NCBI RefSeq assembly: GCF_954871325.1
Contig: NC_088777.1
Span: forward strand, 11,881,366-11,945,365
DNA from: Gordionus sp. m RMFG-2023
Lineage: Eukaryota; Nematomorpha; Gordioida; Chordodea; Parachordodidae
DNA: 64,000 nt
Direction of reading: 5' to 3'
Below, in pieces: positions 12,619-25,996 of this stretch. Each line of letters begins with the position of its first letter. Positions within the stretch are counted from its first letter, which is position 1. A program made the translations under genes and the position numbers. The notes below the pieces were generated by a model. It was not told the origin of the DNA and searched no databases. It saw only the letters and a program-made list of their open reading frames with translations.

Positions 12619-15600
12619 ATTTTAAATAATACAGTCTATTCCAATTACACACGCTATATTGACTAACATAACTAACTAGTTGAGAAATTACAAGATGGAT
12701 TATTTAAATAGTCATTATATTGCTTAAAAATTGAGCATTAAGATTTAGAATTTTTTTTATTATATGCATTATTTTTACTTAAATTTTTGAATGTATTTTT
12801 AAATGTTTATAATCTATTTTTAAATGGAATTTTTTTTAAAAATTAAAAGTAAACTATTTTGACTAAGGCTAAATAAAAAGTTTTATAATGAATAATTTTA
12901 AGATTAAGGTAGTAATAACAAGTTGATAACATTTCCCTACCCACTCGATTTAATGGTGTCGGAATGAATTTTGCCCACTATTCTGCTTGTATCATTTTAC
13001 CAATTTAAATTTCCTTCGAATCAAATGTATAGTCAAATTTATATTTAAACTAAAACAATCTTCAAGATGGCTATTGGGATTTCCATTTTAGGTTAAGATG
13101 AGAAAAATTTTAGTTCGGATTCGGTTTAGGTTAAGTAAATAATAGCGGTTAATATCGGATAATTGTTCAGTTTCAGTTTGGGTTCCAATTTTTTTATATT
13201 CTATTTAAATTTTCTAACCATGATTGTAAAAATAAACCCAAACTATTTTATCGTAAATAAAAAATTTAGATAAATAAAATTAGTGGACTTCATTTTTGAT
13301 CATGAGCCGATCAGTTTCTATATAAAAAATTGTTAACCTCTGAAGATTATTTAAAATAAAAATTTTTTAAAATGAAGATCTTTTTAAAAGAATATTTTTT
13401 TGAAAATGTTCAAACAGAATAGATAAAATTTTATCTAATTCCTAATTTTTTTTTTGTAAAAAAAATCTTATTTGATTTTTATTCATAAAAAATCTTTCAT
13501 GATGAAATCAGATTTATTTTCTTTTCTTTTAAAAAAAATCTATATTCTCCTCCAACAATTAATTAACAAATAAAGAATATCCGAATTATTTATCATTATG
13601 TCAGATAGGCTTATAGCCTGACTTTCAAATTTACTTACCAATATTGAAAATTAACTATGGGCCTTCTAGGTCTAACAAATGCAGGAGTAGATACAATTGT
13701 ATTGTTTCATTGAAATTACAGGTGACAGGTTAATATCTGAGTCAGCATATTTGTCAGTATCCAAGGAGTAAGAAGAGGCTTGCAGCAATGTATTGGATGG
13801 GGCCTAGAGGGTTCTGGCTAACTAAATTATTAACTATAGCGAGATTTTACAGTATACATTATATTTTTAAAATTATAGATATAAAATAGGAAAATGAAAT
13901 AATTTAAATTATACAATTATAAAAATGTAATATGAAAGAAAATATATTTCATTTTTACTACATCAAAGTAATGTCTATGAATTAATTAATTACATAATTA
14001 TAATAACTTTTTAATTTATTATAAATAGATGCTGCACTAGAAAATTTATAAATTTATAAAATTATCATTAAATTAATATTTTTATAAAAAGTAGTTTGCT
14101 TTTATAAACGCTAAGTGAAAGAATGTACGTTTATATTGTATTGTATTACACCAAGATCATTGTAGAATAAACCAAGACCAACACCATATTTTATATAATA
14201 GATTATATAATGTATCAAAATAAAACCATACATTAATTTCGCCAGATATACAAAATATTAGTAGAGAGTCGGTAATAAATTAAAAACACATTTAAAAAAA
14301 ATTCTGTTTAATATCACGTTTTATACTTTTAGTCCTTTCCTGTCAACTAATTATACTTTGCTTTCTAAAAAATATATAATTTTATAATACGTAAAGTAAT
14401 ATATTGTATATTTTATAATATTTATCGACAATATTTATGGATTTATAAAATACATTTTAAAAAATATAAATAAATGTAATAACTTGGGAAGAAGAGATCC
14501 CTCAAAGTCGATGATGTTAAAACCCCCCTTTCTTAGGGATAAAATTATTCAATTATAAAATGAATACAGACCAAGTGGGTTGATTAAAATTCCCATAGAC
14601 CCCGGTAATTTGTATACCCCTTCTGCAAAGGAGATGATAAAATAAAGCACCAGTGATCTTGCATTGCTCCGCGGAAGATCCTGGAAAGGGAAATGGGCTC
14701 CAAAATTTTTGAATACTCTTCAGATAGAGATTGTTATGAGATCCCATATTATTTTTTGGGCAAAAGAGGGCAAAAATTATTCCCTACAAGAACCAGCGTT
14801 TAAAAAAGTTATAAATTATTTAATATTTGTATTTAAAATATTAAAAGTTTAGAATTATCTTATATTTATAGTTTTTTATTATTATATCATGATAAACTAA
14901 ATGATGGGTGTAAAATTATACAATTTAAAATTTGTAAATATTAATTTTGTGATTCAAGTTAAACGAAATAAAATCAAGATTTATCTGTTTGTCCATATGG
15001 GCAACATTTATGCTGGAAATAAAACTAAAGTTATAAATGTTTTTGAAGATGATATAGAATTAGAAGATATAGATTCCAGTTCGACCAACGGTTAAGAAAT
15101 TATTTTGTTTATAAGATATTTTTAGCAGAGTATTTGGAAGACATTTTATGAGGGTATTTAGTAGTTATATTTAAAATACATATTTTATTATATGTGCTTA
15201 TATATTCAAATACATTTTTTTGAAAAGCTGCCCAGATCAACACAACAATAATTTAAAATCTATATTTCAATTTTCAAACCTATATTAAATGTAATTCTTA
15301 GTTAAACTGTTACTTATAGTTCATCATTTGCATCGGAAAGTAAATTAAGATTATCTTTTGATACATTTATTCATAGTCAAAATATTAGGGAAAATTGTTA
15401 AACCTAAGCACAATATAGTTTATTCTTATTGCAACCGTCGCTTTTAAATGTAGTAATAATATTGAAATTGTATAGTTATTTTATTTATTTTTAATTATAT
15501 ATTTTTTTTATAACATCTGTTAGTTATCGATAAAACTCAATATTCAATACATTAAAATCCTATATTTTAATATTAAACGTAATTCAATACTTTTAATCAT

Positions 15601-15766
15601 AAATTGGTTTTTTAACCATGATTTTATTTTCATTTCGTCAATTATTCCTTCTCAGTTCTTATCATATTATATTATATTATGTTTATTATAATTATGAACA
15701 AAAAAACCAATTGTGTTTTTATTTTAGTATTATACTATACTATATGTGATAAGTTAAACTGGAATA

Positions 15767-15889
15767 ATGGTTAATTCGAAATCCTCCAGTGGTGATTTGG
15801 AATCTTTTAATTTTAAACTATTAACAGATTACTCTGATTTCACCGCAGATGAATTACATATAGTTATTTATAGACCATATGAATTTTAA
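15767..15889 (+). CDS. possible short coding exon, unrecognised
   Basis: An ATG-initiated frame of 40 residues has a composition unlike the surrounding low-complexity frames: serine/acidic-rich at first (M-V-N-S-K-S-S-S-G-D), then L-L-T-D-Y-S-D-F-T-A-D-E-L. It ends at TAA 15887-15889. A possible donor (GTTATT) occurs after D-E-L-H-I. I recognise no family and could not find a continuation. It could be a first exon, a decayed transposon gene or chance. Confidence 0.22.
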   Translation: MVNSKSSSGDLESFNFKLLTDYSDFTADELHIVIYRPYEF

Positions 15890-16120
15890 AAAAATATATA
15901 TCTGAAATTAATAAAGTGGATTACCGATTTAATTTCGGGTAAAATAAGATTTTTTAAAATTAAAAATAGGCTTCATATAAATAAATGATAAATTCCATAT
16001 CACTACGTCAGGATTTAAGGTATGTAATCCAAGTTAACGTACCACGTATATAATAAGTATATAACGGCTTTGATTTTGAATCATAAAGGAAGTGTAGGTT
16101 TTAGAACAATCATAGCAGCT

Positions 16121-16242
16121 GCCCAGGGTCGTGTCCGGCCCGAAAATAAATTCAGTGGCCCTGTAACCCCTTCCCCAAATTTACCTAAGGGAAAAATAAA
16201 ATAAAGGAGTACGAGTGTTGTTTTAAAAACGGGTCCCTGGGC
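16121..16242. repeat. short inverted repeat, possible MITE remnant
   Basis: GCCCAGGGTC (16121-16130) is mirrored by GGTCCCTGGGC (16232-16242), ten of eleven bases inverted. The patch between them is GC-rich (gtgtccggcccg, cagtggccctg). No convincing 8-bp duplication flanks it. The composition resembles the GC-rich hAT MITEs at 8724 and 52120. Confidence 0.4.
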
Positions 16243-17568
16243 GGATTCTTTGTTTACGTCCATCTGCTGCTAGCTAAACATCTTGATATGAACGTGATTA
16301 TTATGCAATTTGGCTTTATATAATATAAAATTATATTTCTTAAAATTTCATGATTGATTAAAATTACTAAGAATTTACATCAATCAATAAAAACTTTAAA
16401 ACAATAATCTGTTTGTGTGTTTCTATTTAATTAAATTTATGCAAATTTATCTTATTTCTCTTTATACTAAAAAAAATTGTTATTTAATTGCATTTTCAGA
16501 CATCATGTGAGATATAGAGTCTGTTTGTTAGGTTAATTAATTATTTAATCTTATTATTGTGTGATATAAATTTAGATTATATACTTTTGATGGGAATTTA
16601 TGATGTTACTATGTCGAATCGGAGAATGCTATTACATTTTTTAAAGAGACCCTATTTTTCTTTTATTCACGATTAAAGTTAGAGTGGAAAAAAGACCAAA
16701 TTTTGAATGGGCTTCCTTTTTATGTCAATTCCTAGGAGTAGGAGAGAGATACGATAGTTTTGATATACTTATTTAATTCTATAAATGTTAATTTGATAAT
16801 ATTTGTTTTATCAACATATAATTAAAAAGACGCCTTATTTAAACCCTTGATCAAGGCACCCCAAATTTGATATAAATGTGTAGAAAAAATATATGACTCG
16901 CTCTACAACTTACCTAAAAAAGTATATATATTCTTTTGTAAATTTTTTAAAATTAATTTTTTCATAAAAGAACGGGTTAATCGTCAGGAGTTAAAACACA
17001 TTATTAATTAGGCACAAATTAGAATCAAGGAAAAAAATTGGGTTGTGAAAGTATTTTAAGAAGAAAAAAATTTAAGGGCTATCTCTGTATTTGATTTAGA
17101 GAACAAATGACCTATTGACATAGAATTTGCTAGGCGTGCATAAAATTGGTGTCACTTTAATCCGAATGGTAAGTCGTTAAGTATAATTAGAAGTCTAGTA
17201 CCTTTTGAATATCCTATCCTAATCACTGCTTGAATCAAGTTAGGTGCTCAGTTGCCAATTTAGTAACATTTAGGTGAATAAATCTCATGTTGGGTAAATA
17301 AGTAAAAGTTGATAAATTGTTATTTAAAATTCCTGGCCCCTTTTCTTGCAAGCATTTTGACCCATTGTCCTTAAATTCTCGTTTCCACTCTCCGGATTCT
17401 ATGCATTATATAGGGGAAACGGGTAATAAGTGACCATGCTAGTGACACATAAAAGATTTTAAGAACATTAATTTATAAAATAAAGTTAATATCAAAGTTA
17501 TATCTCTAATAGTTTTCGAGATCATTCTGAGTTAAAGTCGTTTTTTAAGCCATAAACGCAGTGTTGAA

Positions 17569-17755
17569 TGGTCACACTATTTTATTTAAATAATTTATCA
17601 TTAATATGAACTAAAAAATGACTTATTTAAACCAATTCTAAACTGTTATTTTTATTTGAACCCGGAACTAAACCCGAAACTTTAAAATTGAACGAACATT
17701 AAATTTGAACGCGTTCGACACGCGTTCAAGATGAACGCGTTTGTTTACAACACTA
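17569..17755. repeat. possible MITE with CAGTGTTG / CAACACTA ends
   Basis: The 187-bp segment starts CAGTGTTG and ends CAACACTA, inverted and similar to the TAGTGTTGTT family. The flanks (cataaacg and gtaaatac) do not form a clear duplication. It contains the ACGCGT cluster listed separately. Confidence 0.35.
17709..17740. other. cluster of three ACGCGT hexamers
   Basis: ACGCGT occurs at 17709-17714, 17720-17725 and 17735-17740, the first inside the perfect palindrome GAACGCGTTC. Such CpG-rich words are otherwise very rare in the window. They may be sub-terminal repeats of the surrounding MITE-like element rather than a host regulatory site. Confidence 0.5.
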
Positions 17756-17756
17756 G

Positions 17757-19522
17757 TAAATACTGATATTTTACGAATAACGAAGAAAAAAAAATCTAAC
17801 ATTAAAAAATTCACAGTATTTTTTTATAAATAATATGTCTCGCGTCTTTCGTGTTCTTTATAGTGCGCACAAATTAAGCGTTTGCATTTTGCTTAATTTT
17901 TTTAATTAAAAAAAATGTAACGCATCCCTTGTTTATGCCCTTTTATTAATATCGTCGATTCAAAATTTTAACTAAGTTCTAAAAAAGGATGAGAAAATAA
18001 CCCTTATTTGCTAATATTAGTTTTGGTAAATATTAAGTATTTATTTTATTACTATAAATGCAAAATAAATTTACAAGAAATTATCTGAATTAAAGGTAAT
18101 GCGATTTATACTAAAATATGTTGTAAAAAGGTTTAATATAATTATTTAGCCACAAGTTTTAATAATCTATCGACCTTCAAATATATTTTTCGAGCCTCAA
18201 AATAAAAACTAACAAAACATTTTATTTGAGAAAATCACCAGCGGGCTCCTGATTTACGGGGTGAGATCTACTTAACCACTCATTTATTATTTTGGTTTAT
18301 CTGGTTAGACTTTAATATGATTTCGATCTTAATGTTAAGATCTTTTTAATAATTTTTTTTAAACAAATATTTTCCAAGAAAATATTAACATTACTTTAAA
18401 AAATATAATATAAATAATTAAAAAATAATAGAAAAGGAAATGTAAAATATTTGCATTTTATAATTTTGTAGTTATCAATGTTATAATAAAAATAAACGAC
18501 AACAAATTTGTAAATGTTAATATGCAAATACTAAAAACGATTAAATTTTGAAATATAACTTAAAAAAATAGACCAAAAGAAGGAATAAGAAAATTATTTA
18601 AACATAAAATATTATAATAATATAATTAAAAACATTCATATAATAGATTCCTAAGTATAAAAATAATAGCTCTAGTGTTTTACCAATAAATTTTAAAATC
18701 AAGCTCGTTTAACGTAGCAAAATACCAAAAAATATGGCGGATAATATTTAGAGAGACGAATGATATCATTATTAAAATAAAATCAATATTAGGGAGGATT
18801 AGAGTTGGAGAATGTTGATATGAATGTTGTGTTGGGAAAATAGAAAAGGGACAATAGTAAGAATTACAGCCTTCATGGTATCTATCTCCATATATCAAGG
18901 GGTTAGGCTCCTAATAGGATAAGGGGCAAACAATATTTGGGGGAAGAAGGGAGTAGAGGATAAATGTAGAGAGTTGTTTACTCATTAGGACACCCTTAGG
19001 GACAATAAAATTCATAAAATATAAGCTTTACATAAATTAAAGAGAAGATAAGGGAAAATTGATTAGGTTTAGAGATATTGAAAGCTAACCAATCGGGTAC
19101 TCCGAGGATAAAAATGAAACCATTGGTTAAAAAAACGAGAAATGTAAGTAGACCGGTAAAAAAATGGAAAGATTTGATGAGGGATAATATTGTGATGTTT
19201 AGAGAAGAACTAGAGGTGTCACAAGGAAGAAGAGAATATGAATTAGAGTGATGGCTGAAAAGATTGATAATTCTTTAATGAATGCTAGAAGAGTCTAGAT
19301 AAAAGGATATTTTTTTATATTAAAATTAATATTTAAATGTTTTTGAAGTTAATTTTTTATCCTTTAACTTTTTGAGATTTTGGATATTAATTTTATGAAA
19401 CGCAAATGCAGAATGCCACATTTATTTTACACTATCGAACACCTTGTTAAGATATTGATGCAATATTAAAAATTTATGTAAACTATAACATAAGCTAATG
19501 ACAAAACTCTTACAGTTACCTC
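17757..19522. other. non-coding stretch
   Basis: A+T-rich, no recognised gene. The 18840-19300 part is purine-rich on the plus strand and has a short frame reading R-P-V-K-K-W-K-D-L near 19155, loosely like a LINE C-terminus but too weak to call. Confidence 0.4.
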
Positions 19523-19525
19523 TTA

Positions 19526-19776
19526 AGCTGCATTTATAGTAAGCCAATTTGCTCAGTCGATGCGTTAATCGCTGTGTAATTTATCAAAGTAAGCCAATAA
19601 TAGGTATAATTTATAAATACAGAACGAAATGATTAATAGCAACAGTTGTTTATTATTTCAAAAAGGATTATAGCTGTGACTAGTGTTGTTAAACGGCTCA
19701 ACGAATCAGTTGTGATTTTGATAACATTTAATTTTGTATCGTTAGAGCAAATATCGCGCTTACTATGAATGCAGCG
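19526..19776. mobile_element. Harbinger-like MITE (251 bp)
   Basis: The inverted ends are AGCTGCATTTATAGTAAGCC..TTTGCTC on the left and GAGCAAA..GCGCTTACTATGAATGCAGCG on the right, about 30 bp with few mismatches. TTA flanks both sides (19523-19525 and 19777-19779), matching the 3-bp TWA duplication of PIF/Harbinger elements. It has no coding capacity. A solo end of the TAGTGTTGTT hAT MITE family (TAGTGTTGTTAAACGGCTC at 19681) lies inside it. Confidence 0.6.
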
Positions 19777-19779
19777 TTA

Positions 19780-22700
19780 GTTTTAATCTGATTAATTTTC
19801 ACCTTTAAATGATTAAAAATGACTTTTTTCCTTTAAAGTCTTGAATGATAATATAAATTGATAAAAAAATCAAAAATATTAATCTCTATACCATAGATCC
19901 GTGTATGTACTTACTCAAATTTGCTTTAGATTAGTCGGTCTCTATATAGTCTAATCTTAATTTTAAAATTATAATCCTCTCGCACTTATCATTTATCCTC
20001 TTTTCTTAAAAAATTATACCTATTTTTCAGTTATTTTTCTCTAATTTTCTTTCTCAGATCGAATGTGATTCTCACCCATCTCTAAAATAAGAGTTAGCAT
20101 AAGATCGGACTCATATCTTTGAAAGAAAAATAGAATCGATCGAACAAAAAAAGCAAATCTTTTTTCGAATCTGAACATGGAAAAATAGATTCGATGTAGG
20201 AATACCAGTTTTATACATTATTCACGAAAGAATTTTGTTAACACACTTAATGTGATAGTTAATAATTAATATTTCATTTTTTTATTGACAATTTTAAATT
20301 AAAATAAAATATAATTTAGAAATTTTATTGTATAAGTATAGTTTACTGGGAGTAGATAGAATTTAATATCTAAATTTTTTTTCTAATATTTTATTATAAG
20401 ATTGATTTTTCGAACAAAATACATTAATATTGATTTAATAAGATTAAATCTGTATTTTAAGTTTAATAAAGATCAAATATTTTAAAAAAATTTAAAACAT
20501 TCTACTCCATGGGAGTATTCGATTACGAATTTTTAAATACTTTCCCCGCAAATCTTTAATCTTTCCTCCACGTTCCTAGATTATTTTCATGGGGCCTTAT
20601 TCTGGTAAATTGATGAACTCAAAGATTGTATTATAGCATTCACATCTAATAACTTACCTAACATAAGTATGCGATATGGGGCCAAGCTCTTCACTATGCC
20701 TTTTTTTTAAGTACACGTTTAAAATTAATATAAAAAAAAAGAAATATTACCTATTTCGATCATTTTTTTTTCTTCAAATTATACTATAATAAATTGCATT
20801 AATATTACCTAATTTATGTTCTAAGCTTTCTTTTCAAATCTCATTTTAAAAATGACGAAGACTAATTATTCTTATGGGTATGAGAAAAAGATAATAGAGA
20901 AAATGTGCTTGAAATATAATTGAAATAAGTTTATAAAAATAGTTTGGCCACCCGTGCCTTCTATAAAAGTTTTAGTTAGGACCCTTCCATTTTCCTTTGT
21001 CGTAAAGCACCAAATTTTTTATCATTTGAAGGAATAATTATCCCGCTAAAAGAGGGAAAACCTGGTGCGATAAATTTTGTATTCACATTCATATTAAAAA
21101 AATATATATAAATAGTATATTTCGCACAAACCAAAACCCATTTGATCATTGTAGGTCTATTATAATAGCTCTACTTCTAATTTATAGATTATTTATAAAT
21201 TACTGTGATCATAAATTACAAATAAAAGGTTTGGATATTATAAATAAGGGTACAAAAAAATTTAACTTTAATAGTTTCTCCTATAATTTATGATAGCTGT
21301 AAATAAATAAACATTAATATTATTTATTTAGGAAGGAAATATTTTAAACGTTATAGTATATTTTTGCCGTGTCAAACTATATATAATACTAATATTTTTA
21401 AAAACCTTTTAATAAATAATATAATCCCAAAATGGATTTAATTATTCACAATAATTTTAATATTACTATATCAAATCTCCCTCTGTCTAAACTATCCTCA
21501 CCGGGTAATATCACGATGTAGCTTAAGCGATACATACTTAGCACTCTCATTATTAAATTTTTCTAACAATATATCTTATTATCTTTATTTCTGGCACTCC
21601 CTACACTTTTTTTGCTCTCCTAAATAGCGAAACAATGATCCTACACCATACAGGATAGCCTAGAAATAATTTTATATTCTCTGCAACTTAAATATAAGGG
21701 ACAACTTTTATCTAACAAAACATTTATTTCTATTTACTACACCCATATTGTTTCAAAGTAGCTTCTTCAAATCTATTTAGATCGGACCTATCTTTTGGGG
21801 AATAAAATATTTTATCTGCAAATAAGGTACACCTAGGGTGTCTCCATATCTAACAACTTTGTTATAGTAGCGAAAAACATAACAAAAAAAACGCCTACCT
21901 ATGATGTAAGCCTGTTCTTCTTTGAACCTCCCCTCTCATACATCCTGCTTTATTTCTGATTAGCTTCACATTCGTATCAATTTCTTTATCGCATTAAATT
22001 ATATTCTTAAGATGTCTCTTTAGTCTCAAATATCATCCTTAAACGTCCCTGGATTCATAGAATTATTATAGCTCGATCAAAACTAAATGTAGTTTCTTCT
22101 ACTTCTCAACTCCCAATTATTATTTGCACTGTGAACACTATATAAAATGTTAGCCTTCCCGCCTTTCATAGTCACTTTTGATCACCCAATCTCTTATCTT
22201 CATGATATTTTATCATGAAATTTTCATCCAAAATTCTGGAAGCTTACATTTCAAAAACTAATTTAACATTAAAACTAACCCTGGCCTCTGCTCGAAAATA
22301 CCATCTTATGCAATCTTTTTGCGGCAAGAATATTTCCTTTTTTCATTATGTTTGTCTTTTTAAAAAAAAATGCAACAAAAATCTACCATTGCCAAATAAA
22401 ACGTGAAAATTATTTAAAAAAATTATGACATAGTTAAGATTCTTATAAAGTTTGCTAAAGTAAAGATACTAAGGAAGTTAACTAAGTTACTTAGTTTATT
22501 TTGCTAAATTAAATTGAAAGTAGTAATCCTTAACATTCAGTTTTTTTTACACAATTTTCCTTTGTAAATATGCTTTAATATACACTTGATGTCTATTAAT
22601 CTAAAAAAGTATAATCTTATAAAATTTTGGTGGGTATTGTTTAAAATCGATATATTTATTAATAACAAAATCAAATCCAATAAAATGCAAATGAGTAAAA

Positions 22701-24714
22701 AAAAGAAGATAAAAATATTAATTCTGGATTACATAACCAAATTTTTATATAAAATTTTCTATAAAACGCTTGAAAAATTTTATAATTAACATTTTATTTT
22801 AATAACTAAAGGCTCATTTTGATCATGTAGATAAAAGATAAGATATGGAAGTGGGGGGGGGGATTATCTTTACATATTATACTTTATATTATAACATTAT
22901 TATGCAGAGAGTTTTGATGAAATAAATTTACATAAAAATCTGAATCTATTTTGTTTAATATGACGAATTAAAAAAAATATATATTTGGATATAAAAAAAT
23001 TTTTCAAAGGAAATACAAAAAAACTTAAATAAAAGCACTAGGGAATAACACTTAATATGTATGCTTCTTTTCTACTTATCTTGAATCAGAATGTCGAACT
23101 CTTAAGTATAATGGTTCGCTCCATATCAGTTTTTAGTTTAAAATTTATTTTATAACCAATCGGTTATTTAGTTATTGGGTTTTAATTATTCGGATTTTTT
23201 TTAAAATTAATAACACCCAAATAATAATGGAATAAAAATGTTTTGGTTTAAAAAAATCATTTAAAAAAAAAGTTGAATCAAATTATGGTAAATCATCATT
23301 TAAAATAATTAAAAATTCAAAATCTGTTATTACAATGGTTCGAGTTTATCATTTTAAAATTTTCCTATAACTGTTCGGGTTCAGAAAATTATAATGATTG
23401 ATTTAGGTTTCTCGATTAAGTTTAATTTGGCATCCTTTCTTAAATATAAGCATACACTTTAAAACAAAGTTTGAAAAATTATCATCAAAATGAAAAATCT
23501 TCAGCTGTGTTAAAAACACGTTCAACTGGTGCAAACTGATAATATGGAATGGTAGTGTTATATCTAATAAAATGACATTTTAATTGTAGTTCCGTTAAAA
23601 CGACTTATAAAATAATTCTTGCTGTCTAAAAATTTAACTATATCATATTTATAAAATTTGTATTTATAATATGTATATTTTTTAATTTAGTAAATATTAT
23701 ATTTTTTTTAATAATAATATTTAAATAAATTTTTGAAAAATACATAATATTAAAATAACTTAAAATTTAATTTTTGATAATTTTCAACCCAAGAATGGTT
23801 TCTAATATAATTTTACCATTTTTATTGGGTACCTGTCAGATCTCGCAGGTCTTAGCATTTATAAACAAACTAGTAGAAATTTAAATTAGCTCTGGTAACG
23901 AAGATTTCTTTCATCCCGACTTATATCATAATTTTTACTTATATCAAAGTTTTTCACATCCCAAAAAGAGTAACCGTTACTTTATTTTTTAATTTCCATA
24001 AAATAGTAACAGCGGACCATTTTTCAATAAAAAGAATAATATTTTTGCCTTCTGTTTTTAAGCTGAGTTCTAAACCTATATTTGTGCAATGAGAAAATGG
24101 AAAAATACCTTCTAAATTTAAACTTTATCCAAAGTAATTATCAACTGTTAAAGATTGTCAATTGTTAAAGGAATATATGAATATTATTGAGAAAAAAATA
24201 ATATGATTACATTAACTGGTTGCATATACTTTGTGAAAAAATAGTTTTTAGTTACGTTTTATTTTGGAATCTAAAGGCAGTAGTACTTTTCAAAATATGT
24301 CACAAATTTAAAATTATCATCAAATATAATGTCTCACTTACAAAAAATGATTTTTATAGAACGTATGTTCAAGTTTAGACAAAATTTTTGAAAATATAAA
24401 ATTAAATATTTATGAAATATAAATATTATTATTGCTATTTATCTTCTTCTGTGCGGAATATATGAAGTTAGTTTTTTTCCCCATGTAAATAATTATATGG
24501 TATGATTTATTTGAATTGTTTTCCAATTAATTTTTGCAAAATTAAAAAAAAAAAATAACAATAAAAATTATGGGTTAATTTATATAATAACTTTCAATAT
24601 AACTATTTAGTTACTTTTGAATTCCATTGCAACTATTATATATATGTTTTTGGAAGAATGTAATTAGTATCTGTAATTAGTTACCCTTTTAAGGGTGTAA
24701 CTCATGATAGAATC
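19780..24714. other. non-coding A+T-rich stretch
   Basis: No gene was recognised on either strand. Open frames at 22215-22406 and 22586-22789 are lysine/asparagine/isoleucine-rich and match nothing I know. Patches with gggtt and cggtt words around 23160-23410 resemble a similar patch at 13070-13210 and may be an eroded MITE family, but ends and duplications could not be set. Confidence 0.4.
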
Positions 24715-24927
24715 TTTCCATATGAGCTGATTTTTAAAAACAGCTAACTCAGTATTTTATCCATAAGATTATTACGAAAGTCTGAAGAATTTGCTCATAA
24801 ATTGTACAAACGTTAGAACATTTATTAGCGAAATCTCGAGGATTAAGCAATATTTTTCTGGCTAAAATATTGAGTTGGTCGTTTTTAAAAATCGGCTCAA
24901 ATGGACAGATTTTGCATCACATTGTAT
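24715..24927. mobile_element. hAT-type MITE, TAGTGTTGTT family, copy 3 (eroded)
   Basis: The body matches the other copies: GAGCTGATTTTTAAAAACAG, CAGTATTTTATCCATAAG, TCTCGAGGATTAAGC, then TTTTTCTGGCTAAAATATTG. Both extreme ends are degraded, so coordinates are approximate and no duplication can be read. It lies 0.7 kb from copy 4. Confidence 0.7.
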
Positions 24928-25638
24928 AACTGATAACTGTAACTAGTTACTTTTAAAAAATAATCTTTGACAGCACTAGAAAGAAGTAATATATTACAAA
25001 GTAGAAATAGTGAAAAAAGAAAATTATTCTACAAAAGAGATAAAATTAACATAGTAATGAATAACTGTGGTAGAAAGATTTTGTTATAGAACCAAAATTT
25101 CTGTAGGCTTTTGTCTAACTTTATTACCCCTTATTATTTGAAAATAGATTTGAGCAAGAAATTGGATAAATGAGTATGAAGGACTTTCGCTGTATTTTGA
25201 ATTATTGCATATTATAATAGGCACATCGATATAACTATAATAAAACTCAAGAAGATTGACTCAGATACAGTTACGGGCTAAAATCAACTTCTTGATAAAT
25301 AAATTAGAAACACGTTTATAGTGTCGTAAAACTATTATAACAGATTCTGCAATGAAAATATATCAACCTCTTTTTGTAAACAACATATGAAAATTATTAT
25401 TTAAGTAGGAAAAAATGCCTTCTCAAAAAGTGTAGTGAAAATTTGATAAATTTAGGTAGTAATAGAGGAACCTGGCCAGGGTATGTAATAATAAATTCCG
25501 ACTTCAAGTTGTAAAAATGTCATTTTATAACAAAGACTAAGTTTAATTATAATTACCTTAGCCCCGATTTAAATACCTTTCAGCAGAACTTGAGCTTAAA
25601 AGAATTATCAAGTGTAGGGTATTTTAAATAAGAGCGGA

Positions 25639-25860
25639 TAGTGTTGTTAAACGACTCGATTTGAGTCAATTTTAAAAACGCCTAACTTAATATTTTATCC
25701 AGAAAAATATTACGCAAGTCTTAAGATTTAGTTCATAGATGGTACAAAGGTTTATACATTTATATGATAAATCTCGTGGCTTAGGCAATATTTTTCTGGC
25801 TAAAATATTGAGTTAGCCTTTTTTAAAAATAGACTCAAATTGAGCTATTTAACAACACTA
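25639..25860. mobile_element. hAT-type MITE, TAGTGTTGTT family, copy 4
   Basis: A complete 222-bp copy from TAGTGTTGTTAAACGACTCG to GAGCTATTTAACAACACTA. The flanks agagcgga and agagctat share their first five bases, consistent with an aged 8-bp duplication. Inner palindromic halves (AATATTTTATCCAGAAAAAT versus ATTTTTCTGGCTAAAATATT) make it nearly foldable end to end. Confidence 0.85.
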
Positions 25861-25996
25861 AGAGCTATCCTGTAAGTCTTTAATAAAATATATACTTAAA
25901 TGAAGAATTAAACTGATAGATTCTTGAAAATATATTCTAACTAATTAAAACACCTTAGTTTTATATATATAATTAATAGAGTAATGTGTTAAATCA

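Larger units (their letters stand above)
12627..17568. other. non-coding A+T-rich stretch with scattered GC-richer patches
   Basis: No recognised gene. GC-richer patches occur at 13660-13820 (ggatggggcctagaggg) and 14510-14780, both without conserved coding and possibly eroded transposon ends. A 41-codon frame at 15767 and an inverted repeat at 16121-16242 are listed separately. A frame at 14901-15095 ends in an acidic segment (E-D-D-I-E-L-E-D-I) but has no recognisable family. Confidence 0.4.

Noticed and set aside
13070-13300. Possible MITE with cggtttaggtt / aacccaaac words, similar to 23110-23420
   Set aside because: Words recur but boundaries, inverted ends and duplications could not be set.
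14901-15095. 64-codon frame ending in an acidic segment
   Set aside because: No family recognised, first half is N/K/I-rich, no splice-site support.
19100-19260. R-P-V-K-K-W-K-D-L-M-R-D reading, resembling a LINE C-terminus
   Set aside because: Only one weak block, interrupted by stops, with no other LINE motif upstream.
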